A stretch of DNA of 64,000 nt from an uncultured Prochlorococcus sp. (GCA_902527105.1 CABZNT010000001.1:1-64000), one strand, 5' to 3'; numbered from the stretch's first letter, positions 19,569-27,998 are shown. The notes: generated by a model not told the origin, from the sequence alone. Numbers and translations are program-made.

Positions 19569-20153
19569 TTAAGTAAATTTTTTGCTCGATCTCTTTAATA
19601 CTAAATAAAAGGTAAGAACGCTAATTGTTCCAGATGGTCCTATTAAAACATGCCAAAATTGATCGCCACTAATTGAGAGTTTTGTTCCAAAGAAAGTCGT
19701 AAAAAAAATACCAAATATTGGGTAAAGGATAAAAAGCCAATCTTTAAAAACTCTTTGCCAATTTATAATTAGAAGGATACTTATTATTACTTGAAAAAGA
19801 AGAGCAATACTTTTATAAAATAAAAAATATGAGATTATTGAACATAAAGACATGCAAAAATTAGTTTTTTGAATAAATTTATTTTTTATAACTGATATTG
19901 ATAAAAATGTCAGACCTAAAGATAAGAAAGAATAAAATAACCAATTAAATAAAGAGGAATGATCTACATAAACCCAAGATGTTTGGGTATGATCTATCAT
20001 TTCAGAAATCGATGCCAATCCTAAAAAAATAAAACCGAAAGGTATCAACTCGTTCTTGCTGATATGTTTGAATCTTTTGATAGATCTAATTCCTAATAAT
20101 AATGGGATTATTGCCGCCTGAAGATGGGCTAATAATAAAATTGAAAAAAACAA
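19569..20153 (-). CDS. Multi-pass membrane protein, DUF-type
   Basis: This 194-aa very hydrophobic protein has about six membrane segments, with a conserved-looking HLQAAIIPLLLGIRSIKRF start and a DHTQTSWVYVDHSSLFNW loop. It lacks recognisable transporter or enzyme motifs. Function unknown. Confidence 0.65.
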   Translation of the reverse strand: MFFSILLLAHLQAAIIPLLLGIRSIKRFKHISKNELIPFGFIFLGLASISEMIDHTQTSWVYVDHSSLFNWLFYSFLSLGLTFLSISVIKNKFIQKTNFCMSLCSIISYFLFYKSIALLFQVIISILLIINWQRVFKDWLFILYPIFGIFFTTFFGTKLSISGDQFWHVLIGPSGTISVLTFYLVLKRSSKKFT

Positions 20154-20207
20154 AATAAAATCTCAAACTAAATTCATCTGAAATTTAGATACAAAAACCA
20201 TGTTCAC

Positions 20208-20408
20208 TTATCTTAGTAGAGATAGATACCATTGCCCGATTACTATTATCAAAATTGTAAGAACAAAAGGGAAAGCGGGATATCTTGTCTGAAAATTAGC
20301 AGGTGGCCAAGGAGACCAAGATATTAATCTTCCTTGAGGTTCATTTGAAATAACTTTTTTCTTCGATTTTTTGGTTATTAAATTATCTGTAGCGAATCCT
20401 TTACTCAT
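20208..20408 (-). CDS. Small single-pass membrane protein
   Basis: This 66-aa protein has a polar, Lys-rich N-terminus, a Pro/Trp-rich central motif (SWSPWPPANFQTRYPAFPF) and a C-terminal membrane segment (VLTILIIVIGQWYLSLL). The distinctive motif suggests a real conserved cyanobacterial protein. Function unknown. Confidence 0.6.
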   Translation of the reverse strand: MSKGFATDNLITKKSKKKVISNEPQGRLISWSPWPPANFQTRYPAFPFVLTILIIVIGQWYLSLLR

Positions 20409-20739
20409 ATATCAAATAAAATCATCCTAACAAAGACATATCAAAAAGGCGTAGATATTGTTCTGTTTAACTTAAGTTGCTTTTTATGAGAAAGGAGTGG
20501 GCGTGATTCTCATTAAGCTCAAATGATTATCTATGAAAGTATATTGCGATATTTATTGAATAGATCAACTTAATCCCTCAGTAAATCCCCCAGTAAATTA
20601 CTGACCTTTGAATTTTTATGGTGTACTATGACAAGGCTAAGTTTCTTAAATCTTGCAAATATGGCTTTATATCTGATTAAAATAATTTTTGCCTTCCTAA
20701 GGTGGAATATGACACCTTATACACAGGTTATCTAAATAC
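20409..20739. other. Intergenic region before tRNA-Ser, no gene seen
   Basis: 331 nt without a supported gene. It holds a direct repeat of CCCAGTAAAT-like sequence (20578-20605) with an adjoining palindrome (CAGTAAATTACTG) and a weak hairpin (TGAGAA...TTCTCA near 20487). It borders the tRNA 3' end, so remnants of past insertions are possible. Confidence 0.3.
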
Positions 20740-20825
20740 GGAGGGGGTGGGATTCGAACCCACGGTGCCCTTGCAGACACGCTAGTTTTCAAGACTAGAG
20801 CCTTAAACCACTCGACCACCCCTCC
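20740..20825 (-). tRNA. tRNA-Ser (anticodon UGA)
   Basis: The reverse strand folds as an 86-nt class II tRNA. The acceptor is GGAGGGG/CCCCTCC and the D-arm includes GGTCGAGTGGTTTAAGG. The anticodon stem is CTAGT/ACTAG with loop CTTGAAA, giving anticodon TGA. It has a long variable arm and T-loop GTTCGAATC. It reads Ser UCA/UCN codons. CCA is not encoded. A tyrosine recombinase gene begins 212 bp beyond its 5' end. Confidence 0.97.
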
Positions 20826-21036
20826 AAAGGGTTATTCAGTTGTATCCGAACCATTAATATATATCATAAGAAGTCAGTCATAGTCAAGCAATTTACCTAA
20901 TTGCAGGGGTTCTCAGGAGTTATAAAATGAAAATATTTTTTGGTTGACAGAATATAGGTGTACTTGCACGGATTAGTACATAATAGTTAGAATTAGTCCA
21001 CCGAGGTTAGTCCTCCAATAAAAAACCATCCGAACA

Positions 21037-22209
21037 ATGGCTAATCCGTTTGAACTTTTAAAGGCAAAAGTTTCAGCAACCAATGATGTATTAAAAAGAA
21101 AAAAAGTTGGAGTAACTATATATATAAAGAAAGATGCTTTTGCTTTAAGGGCATCATTACCTTCAAAAGATGGTCAATCTAATCAGAATATTCAACAATG
21201 GGTATCCATTGGATTAAAGGCTGACCAGAAAAATATCAAAGAGGCAGTAAGGTTATCTGAAAAATTAGGCGAGGAGAAAAGGGCTGGATTATTTAAATGG
21301 AGTGATTGGGAGAAAAAGAATGAAGAGCCTGTTGAGTTAATCAAAGAAAGTAAAAAAGTAGGAGATATTATCAAAAGATTTGAAAAGGATTTCTGGAGTG
21401 CTGAAGATAAGGACAAAAATAATAACCAGAACATTGCTGGGTGGAAACAGATTGAAGGTTATTTATTGAAAATGGAAAAGCATAAAATTCTTAATTATGA
21501 GAATATTGTTGAACTTGCCAATAAAGCACCAGCTGGATCAAAGAAGAAAGCCGATACTGCAAAGCATTTTCTGCGATTAGCTAAGTTTGCAGATATTCCC
21601 AATTTGAAGAAACTCCAGGAGTGGTCAACTGCTACTCAAAAGGCTTATAAAGATGATGCTAAAAAGAGATCCAGAAAAAGATTAAAAGATGAGGAATATT
21701 TATATCATGTTCGTTTGTTGAGAGAAGACCCAGTTTGGGGTTGGGCATTAGCTGCTCAATTTGTATTCGGTACTAGGACTTCTGAAATATGGAGCATCAA
21801 ACCATTTGAAGAGTCTGGAAAGATTATGGCCGAAGTTTTAACAGTTCCTAAAAGTGAACAGCCATCAGAGTGGAGAATTACTCCAGCATTAAAACAGGAA
21901 TGGGCAAGAACTTTAGATATTTTGAATATATATAAGGAATTTAGTATTGATAAAACTGAAGATTATGATTCTGCAATTTTAAAAACATTAAATAGAAGAT
22001 ATACCAAATGGCTTGCTAAAAAAACTAATTCAGCATTTCAGGCTTATGACCTAAGACACGCTTATGGTTATCGCACTGCAAACATGAATATCAATACAGC
22101 ATCAGCATCAAAATTTATGGGTCATAACGAAGCAGTTCATACCGCAACTTATCAAAAGGGATATGACAAGCAAGATGTTTTACAGACGTTAAATTTATTA
22201 GACCAATAA
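21037..22209 (+). CDS. Tyrosine recombinase / integrase
   Basis: This 390-aa protein has an N-terminal arm-type and core-binding region and a C-terminal catalytic domain. The catalytic residues seen are Arg247 (FGTRTSEIW), Lys272 region, Arg340 in YDLRHAYGYR, His363 (MGHNEAVHTATY) and nucleophile Tyr372 or Tyr376. The first His of the usual HxxR box is Tyr337, a known variation. The catalytic set is complete, so the enzyme may be active. The leader has TTGACA at 20943 and a repeated TTAGTCC near 20993-21015 that could be arm sites. Confidence 0.9.
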   Translation: MANPFELLKAKVSATNDVLKRKKVGVTIYIKKDAFALRASLPSKDGQSNQNIQQWVSIGLKADQKNIKEAVRLSEKLGEEKRAGLFKWSDWEKKNEEPVELIKESKKVGDIIKRFEKDFWSAEDKDKNNNQNIAGWKQIEGYLLKMEKHKILNYENIVELANKAPAGSKKKADTAKHFLRLAKFADIPNLKKLQEWSTATQKAYKDDAKKRSRKRLKDEEYLYHVRLLREDPVWGWALAAQFVFGTRTSEIWSIKPFEESGKIMAEVLTVPKSEQPSEWRITPALKQEWARTLDILNIYKEFSIDKTEDYDSAILKTLNRRYTKWLAKKTNSAFQAYDLRHAYGYRTANMNINTASASKFMGHNEAVHTATYQKGYDKQDVLQTLNLLDQ

Positions 22210-22265
22210 CAATAGTTATTGATTGACAGTCGATCTACAATAAGGGGCAATTAGCTCCTTTTTTT
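22206..22265 (+). repeat. Repeat B copy 1: hairpin plus terminator-like linker after integrase
   Basis: After the integrase stop comes a perfect hairpin (AATAAC...GTTATT). The 45-bp repeat B (22221-22265) follows: GATTGACAGTCGAT, then AAGGGGC-AATTA-GCTCCTT with one G-U pair and a T run, a Rho-independent terminator shape. The next gene's ATG follows the T run directly. The same sequence recurs at 23263-23308. Confidence 0.85.
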
Positions 22266-22661
22266 ATGAAGTTAAAAAATATTTTAAAAACTACTGGAGC
22301 GCTTCATATCCTGTTGGGGTTGTTAATTATTTCTCTACTAATTTTTTCAGTGGAAACTATTGCAGGCAACGCTTCAAGTGAAACATTGCTTCTTGTTAGA
22401 GGTACTGCAGATGTTGTAGCTGCTAGTAATTTAGGAATAGGTTTTTTATTGATTATTTGTAGTTCCATTAAAGATAAAGCCTCCTTAAGAAAAGTTTTAT
22501 CAGGTGAATTAGCTTTGATGTTTTGTTTTTTGGCAGTAGCTCTATTTAATACTTTTAACGCTGGGACAATTGTTGATGGAGGACCCCCTCCTCCTTTCTG
22601 GATTGTTTTGATAGTGAATCCTCTTTTATGTATCTATGGATTAGTTAACAATAAAAATTGA
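22266..22661 (+). CDS. Small membrane protein, cargo gene 1
   Basis: This 131-aa protein has four predicted membrane segments (ILLGLLIISLLIF, LGIGFLLIICSS, ALMFCFLAVALF and FWIVLIVNPLLCIYG). The loop carries GGPPPPF. Family not recognised. The ATG follows directly on the T run of repeat B without a Shine-Dalgarno, and the stop codon forms the first bases of repeat A. Confidence 0.65.
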   Translation: MKLKNILKTTGALHILLGLLIISLLIFSVETIAGNASSETLLLVRGTADVVAASNLGIGFLLIICSSIKDKASLRKVLSGELALMFCFLAVALFNTFNAGTIVDGGPPPPFWIVLIVNPLLCIYGLVNNKN

Positions 22662-22708
22662 AACGCTTACTAATTGCACCGCTATATTAAATACGATTGA
22701 CAGTCGAT
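22659..22708 (+). repeat. Repeat A copy 1 (50 bp) starting at the cargo gene 1 stop codon
   Basis: The 50 bp starting with TGAAACGCTTAC and ending with the GATTGACAGTCGAT core are identical to 23227-23276. The stop codon of the preceding gene is the first TGA of the repeat. Here the repeat B hairpin does not follow; unique AT-rich sequence does. Confidence 0.9.
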
Positions 22709-22824
22709 ATAGAAATTATAAAAATTAAATATTTCAGTAGATCGGAAGAAGAAAGCAAAAATATTACATGCTTTACTTACTTTTAACCTTGATATGTTTT
22801 AAATAAATTTAATTGATTATTTCT

Positions 22825-23229
22825 ATGGAAAAATTTTCCCAAAATCTTCTTAGGCTTTCTCTTTCAATATTATTTTTAAGTTTTCCTATTGGTTTTTTAT
22901 TCGCAGGTTTTGAATATTTAAATACCAAAAAGTTTTTATCATCAAAATATGATGAATTAAATGAAAAGATAGAAGACTATATTGAGGATATGGAAAAAAC
23001 TTATCCTGAAACTATAAAATATTTTCCTTCAACTAAATTGGCAGATAAATCTCCTCTTGCAACATTACTTTTAACAAAATCAACTATGAAATTATTTCAA
23101 GTTTCCGAATATCTAAAATATAAAAATTCTATTTTGAATACTACTGACGAGATATCAAAGACCGTTGATGCATTTATAGAAGAATTAAGAATTGAATATC
23201 CCGAATTAAATAGAATACTTCCTAGATGA
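22825..23229 (+). CDS. Small membrane-anchored protein, cargo gene 2
   Basis: This 134-aa protein is read from ATG 22825; a TTG 12 bp upstream would add four residues. It has an N-terminal membrane anchor (SLSILFLSFPIGFLFAGF) and then a charged helical domain with internally similar segments, IEDYIEDMEKTYPE and VDAFIEELRIEYPE. Function unknown. Its stop codon again begins repeat A. Confidence 0.65.
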   Translation: MEKFSQNLLRLSLSILFLSFPIGFLFAGFEYLNTKKFLSSKYDELNEKIEDYIEDMEKTYPETIKYFPSTKLADKSPLATLLLTKSTMKLFQVSEYLKYKNSILNTTDEISKTVDAFIEELRIEYPELNRILPR

Positions 23230-23308
23230 AACGCTTACTAATTGCACCGCTATATTAAATACGATTGACAGTCGATCTACAATAAGGGGCAATTAGCTCC
23301 TTTTTTTT
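23227..23308 (+). repeat. Repeat A copy 2 fused to repeat B copy 2
   Basis: Repeat A (23227-23276) runs straight into repeat B (23263-23308), sharing the GATTGACAGTCGAT core. The hairpin and T run of repeat B are retained. The next gene's start (TTG at 23307 or 23310) lies in or next to the T run. This is the full unit; the other copies are its parts. Confidence 0.9.
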
Positions 23309-23603
23309 GTTGGCATTAATAAGTTGTAAGGAGTGTGGGAAGGATATTTCAGATAAAGCATTAACTTGTCCTCATTGTGGTGCTCCTACAAAGTACGCAC
23401 AACAAAAAGAAGATGACAATTTTCAATGGTTTCAAGGTTTTATGCTTGTTTTACTTATTGGAACTGTTGTTGGTGTAATAGGCTATGAGCCCTATTGCTC
23501 ATCAAAAGCAGGGATTGAATATCAATACCAACTAGGTAAAGGTATGAATCAAACTCCAAGAGTAATAAAAAAACCATGGTTAATATTTTTTAAATGCAAA
23601 TGA
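23307..23603 (+). CDS. Zinc-ribbon membrane protein, cargo gene 3
   Basis: This 98-aa protein has an N-terminal zinc ribbon (CKECGKDISDKALTCPHCGAP: two CxxC pairs) and one membrane segment (FMLVLLIGTVVGVIGY). Zinc-ribbon/TM proteins are common small cargo of unclear role. It starts at TTG 23307 or 23310. The TGA stop begins a third, shorter trace of repeat A (TGAAACGCTTAC, 23601-23612). Confidence 0.75.
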   Translation: MLALISCKECGKDISDKALTCPHCGAPTKYAQQKEDDNFQWFQGFMLVLLIGTVVGVIGYEPYCSSKAGIEYQYQLGKGMNQTPRVIKKPWLIFFKCK

Positions 23604-23921
23604 AACGCTTACAATTACCAATAAATAAATTAAATATTGACATGCTTCTCATAATTCAAAAGTTCTTAAAGTAAAATCTTTTTAAAAAATTATGTTTAAC
23701 AACAATGGTTAATATCTTAAACCTAAACTAGAATCAATCTAAATGTATTTCCCTTTTGAAACATCATATTCAATTTTTTTTAATTTTATGAATTGATCTT
23801 TTTATGTATTAAAGATAAATAATCTTAGATTAATAATTTCATCTTATATTATGTTATTTTTTTTTTACTATTGAAAAATTTAGATGTATTGAATCATATA
23901 TTATTTTCAAGAATTCGTTAG
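23604..23921. other. AT-rich gap after the cassette region, no gene seen
   Basis: 318 nt of very AT-rich sequence. Apart from the last trace of repeat A at its left edge I see no open reading frame, strong hairpin or second tRNA fragment that would mark the element's border. Confidence 0.4.
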
Positions 23922-24194
23922 TTATGCTGCTTGATCTAATTTATTTGTTTTAAGCCAACCTTCTTCCTGAAGTCTATTCAATTTTTTTTGAGCTCTTATT
24001 GTTGTAAGTCTTTTTTTGAAAATCAATTTCTTATTATTTGATTGAATTATTTCCCAGAAAATAATAAATCCCTCATTTAAAGGGTTATTTAAATCCCTTT
24101 CAAAAACTACTAAGCTGCTTCTAATTTTGTTTATTAAGGCAATTTTTGGATACATCAAAATTTGAGAGTATCTTAATTCAGTTAACAACCTCAA
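23922..24194 (-). CDS. Hypothetical protein
   Basis: This 90-aa basic protein has no membrane segment, with FKKRLTTIRAQKKLNRLQEEGWLKTNKLDQAA at the end. It resembles a small helical nucleic-acid-type protein only in composition. Function unknown. It lies at the possible right edge of the integrase region. Confidence 0.5.
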   Translation of the reverse strand: MRLLTELRYSQILMYPKIALINKIRSSLVVFERDLNNPLNEGFIIFWEIIQSNNKKLIFKKRLTTIRAQKKLNRLQEEGWLKTNKLDQAA

Positions 24195-24291
24195 TTCTTT
24201 GTGTCAAGTAAAAAGTCTTTAAAACATCCAACTATTATCTTTCTATCCCTTATTTTGTAAATAGAATTTTGTATTGAAGGGTTTAATTAAA

Positions 24292-24441
24292 TTATCCGAA
24301 ATTCACATTTTCTTGAAATAAACCAAATAGGTTATTCCCAACTAGGGCAGCAAATATTAATACGAAGGCAACTATAGCGAAAAGAGCACTAACATCTTTT
24401 ATGTCATAAGGTGCTTTAAATAAAGGTTTCTGATCAGCCAT
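24292..24441 (-). CDS. Small single-pass membrane protein (49 aa)
   Basis: ATG at 24441 to TAA at 24292 gives a 49-aa protein with a polar start (MADQKPLFKAPYD), one membrane segment (ALFAIVAFVLIFAALVG) and a short tail. The good hydrophobic profile, clean start and intact frame support a real gene. Size and layout resemble small thylakoid subunits or Hli-like proteins, but the chlorophyll-binding ExxNxR motif is absent. Confidence 0.6.
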   Translation of the reverse strand: MADQKPLFKAPYDIKDVSALFAIVAFVLIFAALVGNNLFGLFQENVNFG

Positions 24442-24530
24442 GGTTATTAAAATCTATAAAAACATTAAATCATTTTAGTTTAATGCTTCTGAGTAGTATT
24501 AGTTGATTAACTATCCTAAGGATGGACAAT

Positions 24531-24556
24531 AAAAAAGCCACTTATAGTGGCTTTTT
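24531..24556 (-). terminator. Rho-independent terminator
   Basis: AAAAAAGCCACTTATAGTGG plus CTTTTT form a GCCAC/GTGGC hairpin flanked by A and T runs, so it works on either strand. It sits 20 nt past the DUF4278 gene on the reverse strand. Confidence 0.85.
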
Positions 24557-24576
24557 CTATCCGTTGGATAAATGAA

Positions 24577-24678
24577 CTAGCTTGTATAAGTTTTGCCTCT
24601 GTAAGTTAGTTCGTTATGCTGCTTCTTAGCTGCTTCTTTGTTCTGGACGTACTTTTGTCCTCTGTAAATAAGAGTCAT
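24577..24678 (-). CDS. DUF4278-family mini-protein (33 aa)
   Basis: ATG 24678 to TAG 24577 gives a 33-aa protein with the duplicated family motif: TLIYRGQKYVQNK and ELTYRGKTYTS. The YRGxxY repeats define DUF4278, widespread in cyanobacteria and of unknown function. It has its own terminator and a long structured leader. Confidence 0.75.
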   Translation of the reverse strand: MTLIYRGQKYVQNKEAAKKQHNELTYRGKTYTS

Positions 24679-24790
24679 TTTTTAAGCTCCGGTTTCGCTT
24701 AAGTCCCCGTTCCATGGCTTAAGTCGATTTGCGGCTTGCTAAACGCAAGTTGAACGTTTTGGTAGCGGTTGCTACAAATTTATACTAACA
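24679..24790 (-). promoter_or_regulatory. Promoter and structured leader of the DUF4278 gene
   Basis: On the reverse strand TAGTATAAAT (about 24780-24789) gives a -10-like box. The following ~95-nt leader contains GTAGCAACCGCTAC, a CTTGC-GTTTA-GCAAG hairpin and three copies of CTTAAG-like sequence around CCATGGAACGGGGA before the ATG. It is more GC-rich and structured than its surroundings. The structure is inferred by eye. Confidence 0.45.
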
Positions 24791-24984
24791 CTCCAGAAAA
24801 TTATTTGTCTAGGTATTTAATAAATAAACTTAATATTTATATGATTAGATTAGGATTCTTCTAAAAAAATCTTTGTTTATTCTTGTGTAATTTATTGCAG
24901 GTTACATTTTGTTCGTTTTTGACAAGTATTTTTTATTTAATGAACTTTTAAATGTAAAATTCTTAAGATTATAAATTTTGTTTT

Positions 24985-25179
24985 ATGTTTTCTAGAAGCA
25001 AAAAACCTACAGTAAAAAAATCTGCGATAGTTGAAGAGACTCCATTATTTGCACAATTACTACCATTCGCAAACAGAATGAATGATAAGGTTCAGTTGGT
25101 AAATGCTTTGGCCTTTACTTTCATTATGGGATTCTCAATTTTTGGAATTGCTCTATGGAAACTATCAGGGCTGACCTAA
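24985..25179 (+). CDS. Small membrane protein, Hli-like but degenerate
   Basis: This 64-aa protein has a polar Lys-rich N-terminus, then PFANRMNDKVQLVNALAFTFIMGFSIFGIALWKLSG. Position and spacing recall Hli/LHC helices (ExxNGRxAMxGF), but only N and R are kept in place. It is either a diverged Hli-type protein or an unrelated thylakoid protein. Its end overlaps the convergent 88-aa gene by 4 nt. Confidence 0.55.
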   Translation: MFSRSKKPTVKKSAIVEETPLFAQLLPFANRMNDKVQLVNALAFTFIMGFSIFGIALWKLSGLT

Positions 25180-25442
25180 TTATTTAATTTTTGAAGAGCA
25201 TCAATTTTTGATTCTTTGTTTTCAATTATGGTTATTAACCATCTAGAGGCTAGCCCTCTGGATATTGATCTATTTTTTAGAAATCTACATATATAAACAT
25301 GTAGATTTTTTTCGTTTTTGGAGTTAAATTTTTTTTCAAAGTCTAAGATATCCTCCTCAGATGTTCTTTTTCTTAGCTCATCAACTAATGCATGACTAGA
25401 GGAATCATTAAATAAGTTCCCAATATTTAAGCTTAATGTCAT
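25176..25442 (-). CDS. Hypothetical protein
   Basis: This 88-aa soluble, helical, Lys/Glu-rich protein (EEDILDFEKKFNSKNEKN; SRGLASRWLITIIENKESK) lies 88 nt downstream of nrdJ on the same strand. No family recognised. Confidence 0.5.
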   Translation of the reverse strand: MTLSLNIGNLFNDSSSHALVDELRKRTSEEDILDFEKKFNSKNEKNLHVYICRFLKNRSISRGLASRWLITIIENKESKIDALQKLNN

Positions 25443-25530
25443 AAATAATTTATGTCCCTATTTAAGAGGTAGCCATAAATTAAATTTTTAAAAACTAATT
25501 TATATTTTTTTTTTACAAATAATTCAAAAT

Positions 25531-27864
25531 TTAATCTTTTGGTTTAGCTAGAGGAAGTAGGCACTTGTCTGAATCACAACCTGCTGGTCCTGCTTCAGAT
25601 AGTTCTCCAACATCATATTTATTAAGAGCATCAAAGAAATCGTTATTAACTTTCCTTTCTATTACTTTATTTTGCAATGATATATATTCCTCTTTACTTA
25701 TTGGTTCAAAAGGTAATCTAGGGAAAGTAGCGTTAGCACTAAATCTAGCTAGCAATGCCGCTGAAATATATCCCTCATTATTTTCTATTGCATTATGAAT
25801 AGCCTTAGCTAAATCCTCGATTTCGTTCTCTCTAAATTCTACGGTAGCGGAGGTATTATGCTCTGTGTAAAATTTCTGCACTTGCATGTAAAAATCAAAT
25901 TGAGCTAATGCTGAGAAATTATTGATGTCTATTTGGTCTGCGCCTTCTATATTTGCCCAACTAACTTCTGTAGGGATTTCAACTAACCATTCTGTACATC
26001 TCGGATCAAATGGGTTGTCAAGCAAACAGCCATTTTCATCTTTATCAGATTGAGATGGAACAACAGAGTAGCCATAATCCATGCAAGCTAATGCAATTGG
26101 ATCATTTTTCCTGAAAGTTATTCTCCTTATGAATCTTTGAGCCTTTGGAGGATGCCATCCTGGAGCTGCTCCAGTAAGAAGACTTTTAGTACCAGCTGGT
26201 TGAACTGTCGTGCATCGATTTGGTCTTCTTAAATTATGTTTATCACAATATTCCCAGACAGTTTCTTTAACTATTTTTCTCCAAGAATCTAGGAATTTAG
26301 CTTCCTTCTCTTTGAAAGCCTTTCCTTCCTTGTTATTTGGCCTACCCGCTTCCCACCACTTCAACCATGGCGTTCCAAATGCATGGACGCAGAAATCAAA
26401 TAATCCAGTGAAACTTACCCCTACAATAGGATCATATTCCCTACTTTTTCTGTAACGCTCAACTTCGAATTCATGATTGAGTAAGCATGCTACAGAGAGA
26501 GCTGCTGCTTTGAAAGCCTTTTTTTGCTCTTCAAAATTTTCTGGATCAATCTGATTTAAATGAACTTCAGCTAAATTGCAGTGAAAATCATTTCCAAGAA
26601 TCTCCCCACATGGGTTAAGTCCATATCTGCTCATTCTGTGATTTAACTCTTCTTCAGAAAATGGACCGTAACTACTATTTATCCAATTTCTCGCTTCATC
26701 TTTACCTTGCTCTGAGTAAATTTCAATAAATTCCTTTCTCAATTCGTCATCTTTGAGAATATCTGCATTTGACCTTGCTATTGCTTCTGGAGCAAATTGA
26801 ATAGCCCCCTCACCTGAATGGAATTGTTTTGTAACAGCATCTAAGACAGTTTGGTAAGAGGGTTTTGTATGGTAAACCCTGGTATGGTTGGCCATCCTGA
26901 GTGCATCTTTTTCAGGATCTATTCTCCAATTACCATTCTCATCTTGACTCCATAGATTTTCTTTTGCCGATGCCGCTTCGCTATCATCTGAGGCAAATTG
27001 TCTCATTCCAGCACTTCTTCTTATATTCCCCGCAACTATGGTTACTGCCGCTTCATCAATTAATAAACAACACTCTACGGTACTCAATTTCCTTCCAATT
27101 GCCTTTCCAAGAAGTGATGCGACTCTAGAGTAAAGATCTTTCAATTTTATAGGATTTGCCATGCCACCAAAACCTTTTAATGATTCTCCAGCAGGCCTAA
27201 TATCTTCCAAATCAATATAAACATCTATTTCTTTTTCAAGACTTTCGTTACTTGATGCTTCAAGAAGATATTTATAGCTATCTACCCAGCCTCTTCTGCT
27301 ATCTCCAACTTTGATATGAATATCTTTTCCTTTTATTTCTAATGAGGACTTTTCTTGTCTTTGATCTTTTGGAGTTATTCCAACTTCACTAACTGATTTA
27401 ATATTTATTTTGTTAATTACCGTCGGTAGTTTGTTTATAAAATGAGGCTCAATTATTGCACCTGTTCCACATCCCATCATTGCTAAGTCCATCATCAAAG
27501 CGAAGGCTTCCCAATCAATTAAGTTTGTTGAAGTACAGTTGTACGCCCCGGAGAAATTTTGATTTTTTTTAATCCAAGGAGTTCCTCCAATCCATAGCCA
27601 TCTCCCAGAAGGTTGGGCTTTTTGGTTGCTTTGCATCTCTCTCATTAGGATCAATTCTTCATCAGAAAGTTTTCCTAATTCTTTTAAGCCTGATAAATTT
27701 CTTTCGCCTACTTCACTCCAGTTCTCCCTTTTGCCGGAGGTAGTTTTCCTACTATAAGATCTGAAAAAAACAGGAAAAGCAGCTGGCGCAGTCTTTGGAA
27801 AATCATCTTTTTTAAGATTATTGAAATTGCTCTCTGAAGAAGCTTTATTTGGTGCAACAGTCAC
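25531..27864 (-). CDS. nrdJ: Adenosylcobalamin-dependent (class II) ribonucleotide reductase
   Basis: This 777-aa monomeric RTPR-type enzyme reduces ribonucleotides for DNA synthesis using B12. The redox Cys near the N-terminus is in SGAYNCTST, the active-site loop is NPCGEI in YGLNPCGEILGNDFHCNLAEVH, and the C-terminal Cys pair is in AGCDSDKCLLPL. I chose the GTG at 27864 (VTVAPNKAS), because a longer frame from 27927 adds a hydrophobic 21-residue stretch unlike the family. It needs cobalamin, consistent with cbiX at 13.1 kb. Confidence 0.95.
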   Translation of the reverse strand: MTVAPNKASSESNFNNLKKDDFPKTAPAAFPVFFRSYSRKTTSGKRENWSEVGERNLSGLKELGKLSDEELILMREMQSNQKAQPSGRWLWIGGTPWIKKNQNFSGAYNCTSTNLIDWEAFALMMDLAMMGCGTGAIIEPHFINKLPTVINKINIKSVSEVGITPKDQRQEKSSLEIKGKDIHIKVGDSRRGWVDSYKYLLEASSNESLEKEIDVYIDLEDIRPAGESLKGFGGMANPIKLKDLYSRVASLLGKAIGRKLSTVECCLLIDEAAVTIVAGNIRRSAGMRQFASDDSEAASAKENLWSQDENGNWRIDPEKDALRMANHTRVYHTKPSYQTVLDAVTKQFHSGEGAIQFAPEAIARSNADILKDDELRKEFIEIYSEQGKDEARNWINSSYGPFSEEELNHRMSRYGLNPCGEILGNDFHCNLAEVHLNQIDPENFEEQKKAFKAAALSVACLLNHEFEVERYRKSREYDPIVGVSFTGLFDFCVHAFGTPWLKWWEAGRPNNKEGKAFKEKEAKFLDSWRKIVKETVWEYCDKHNLRRPNRCTTVQPAGTKSLLTGAAPGWHPPKAQRFIRRITFRKNDPIALACMDYGYSVVPSQSDKDENGCLLDNPFDPRCTEWLVEIPTEVSWANIEGADQIDINNFSALAQFDFYMQVQKFYTEHNTSATVEFRENEIEDLAKAIHNAIENNEGYISAALLARFSANATFPRLPFEPISKEEYISLQNKVIERKVNNDFFDALNKYDVGELSEAGPAGCDSDKCLLPLAKPKD

Positions 27865-27998
27865 GATAAAAAAAACGTATGTAAATAACCCGTACTGGAA
27901 GAATAACTCTACCTGTGGCGTCTGCAACTATTCTTACCACTATTTAACGGTTTGTGTAGAATTATGTTTAATATGAAATCTTTATTTCAAGAAAGGAT

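Larger units (their letters stand above)
20740..23617. mobile_element. Putative tRNA-linked integrative element or remnant with cassette-like cargo
   Basis: A tRNA-Ser, an adjacent tyrosine recombinase and three small unrelated genes joined by exact repeats form a compact module. This matches the layout of tRNA-bounded picocyanobacterial elements (tycheposons): integrase close to the tRNA, variable cargo beyond. I see no second copy of the tRNA end, so the right border is unknown; the last repeat trace (23601-23617) is used as a provisional end. Confidence 0.5.

Noticed and set aside
20965..20995. TAGTACA upstream of the integrase as a LexA box
   Set aside because: The second half (TGTA-TA) is missing, so it lacks the palindrome seen at 54 and 56 kb.
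22745..22760. Sequence resembling a sequencing adapter start (AGATCGGAAGA)
   Set aside because: Only 11 bases match and the surrounding sequence continues smoothly; chance resemblance.
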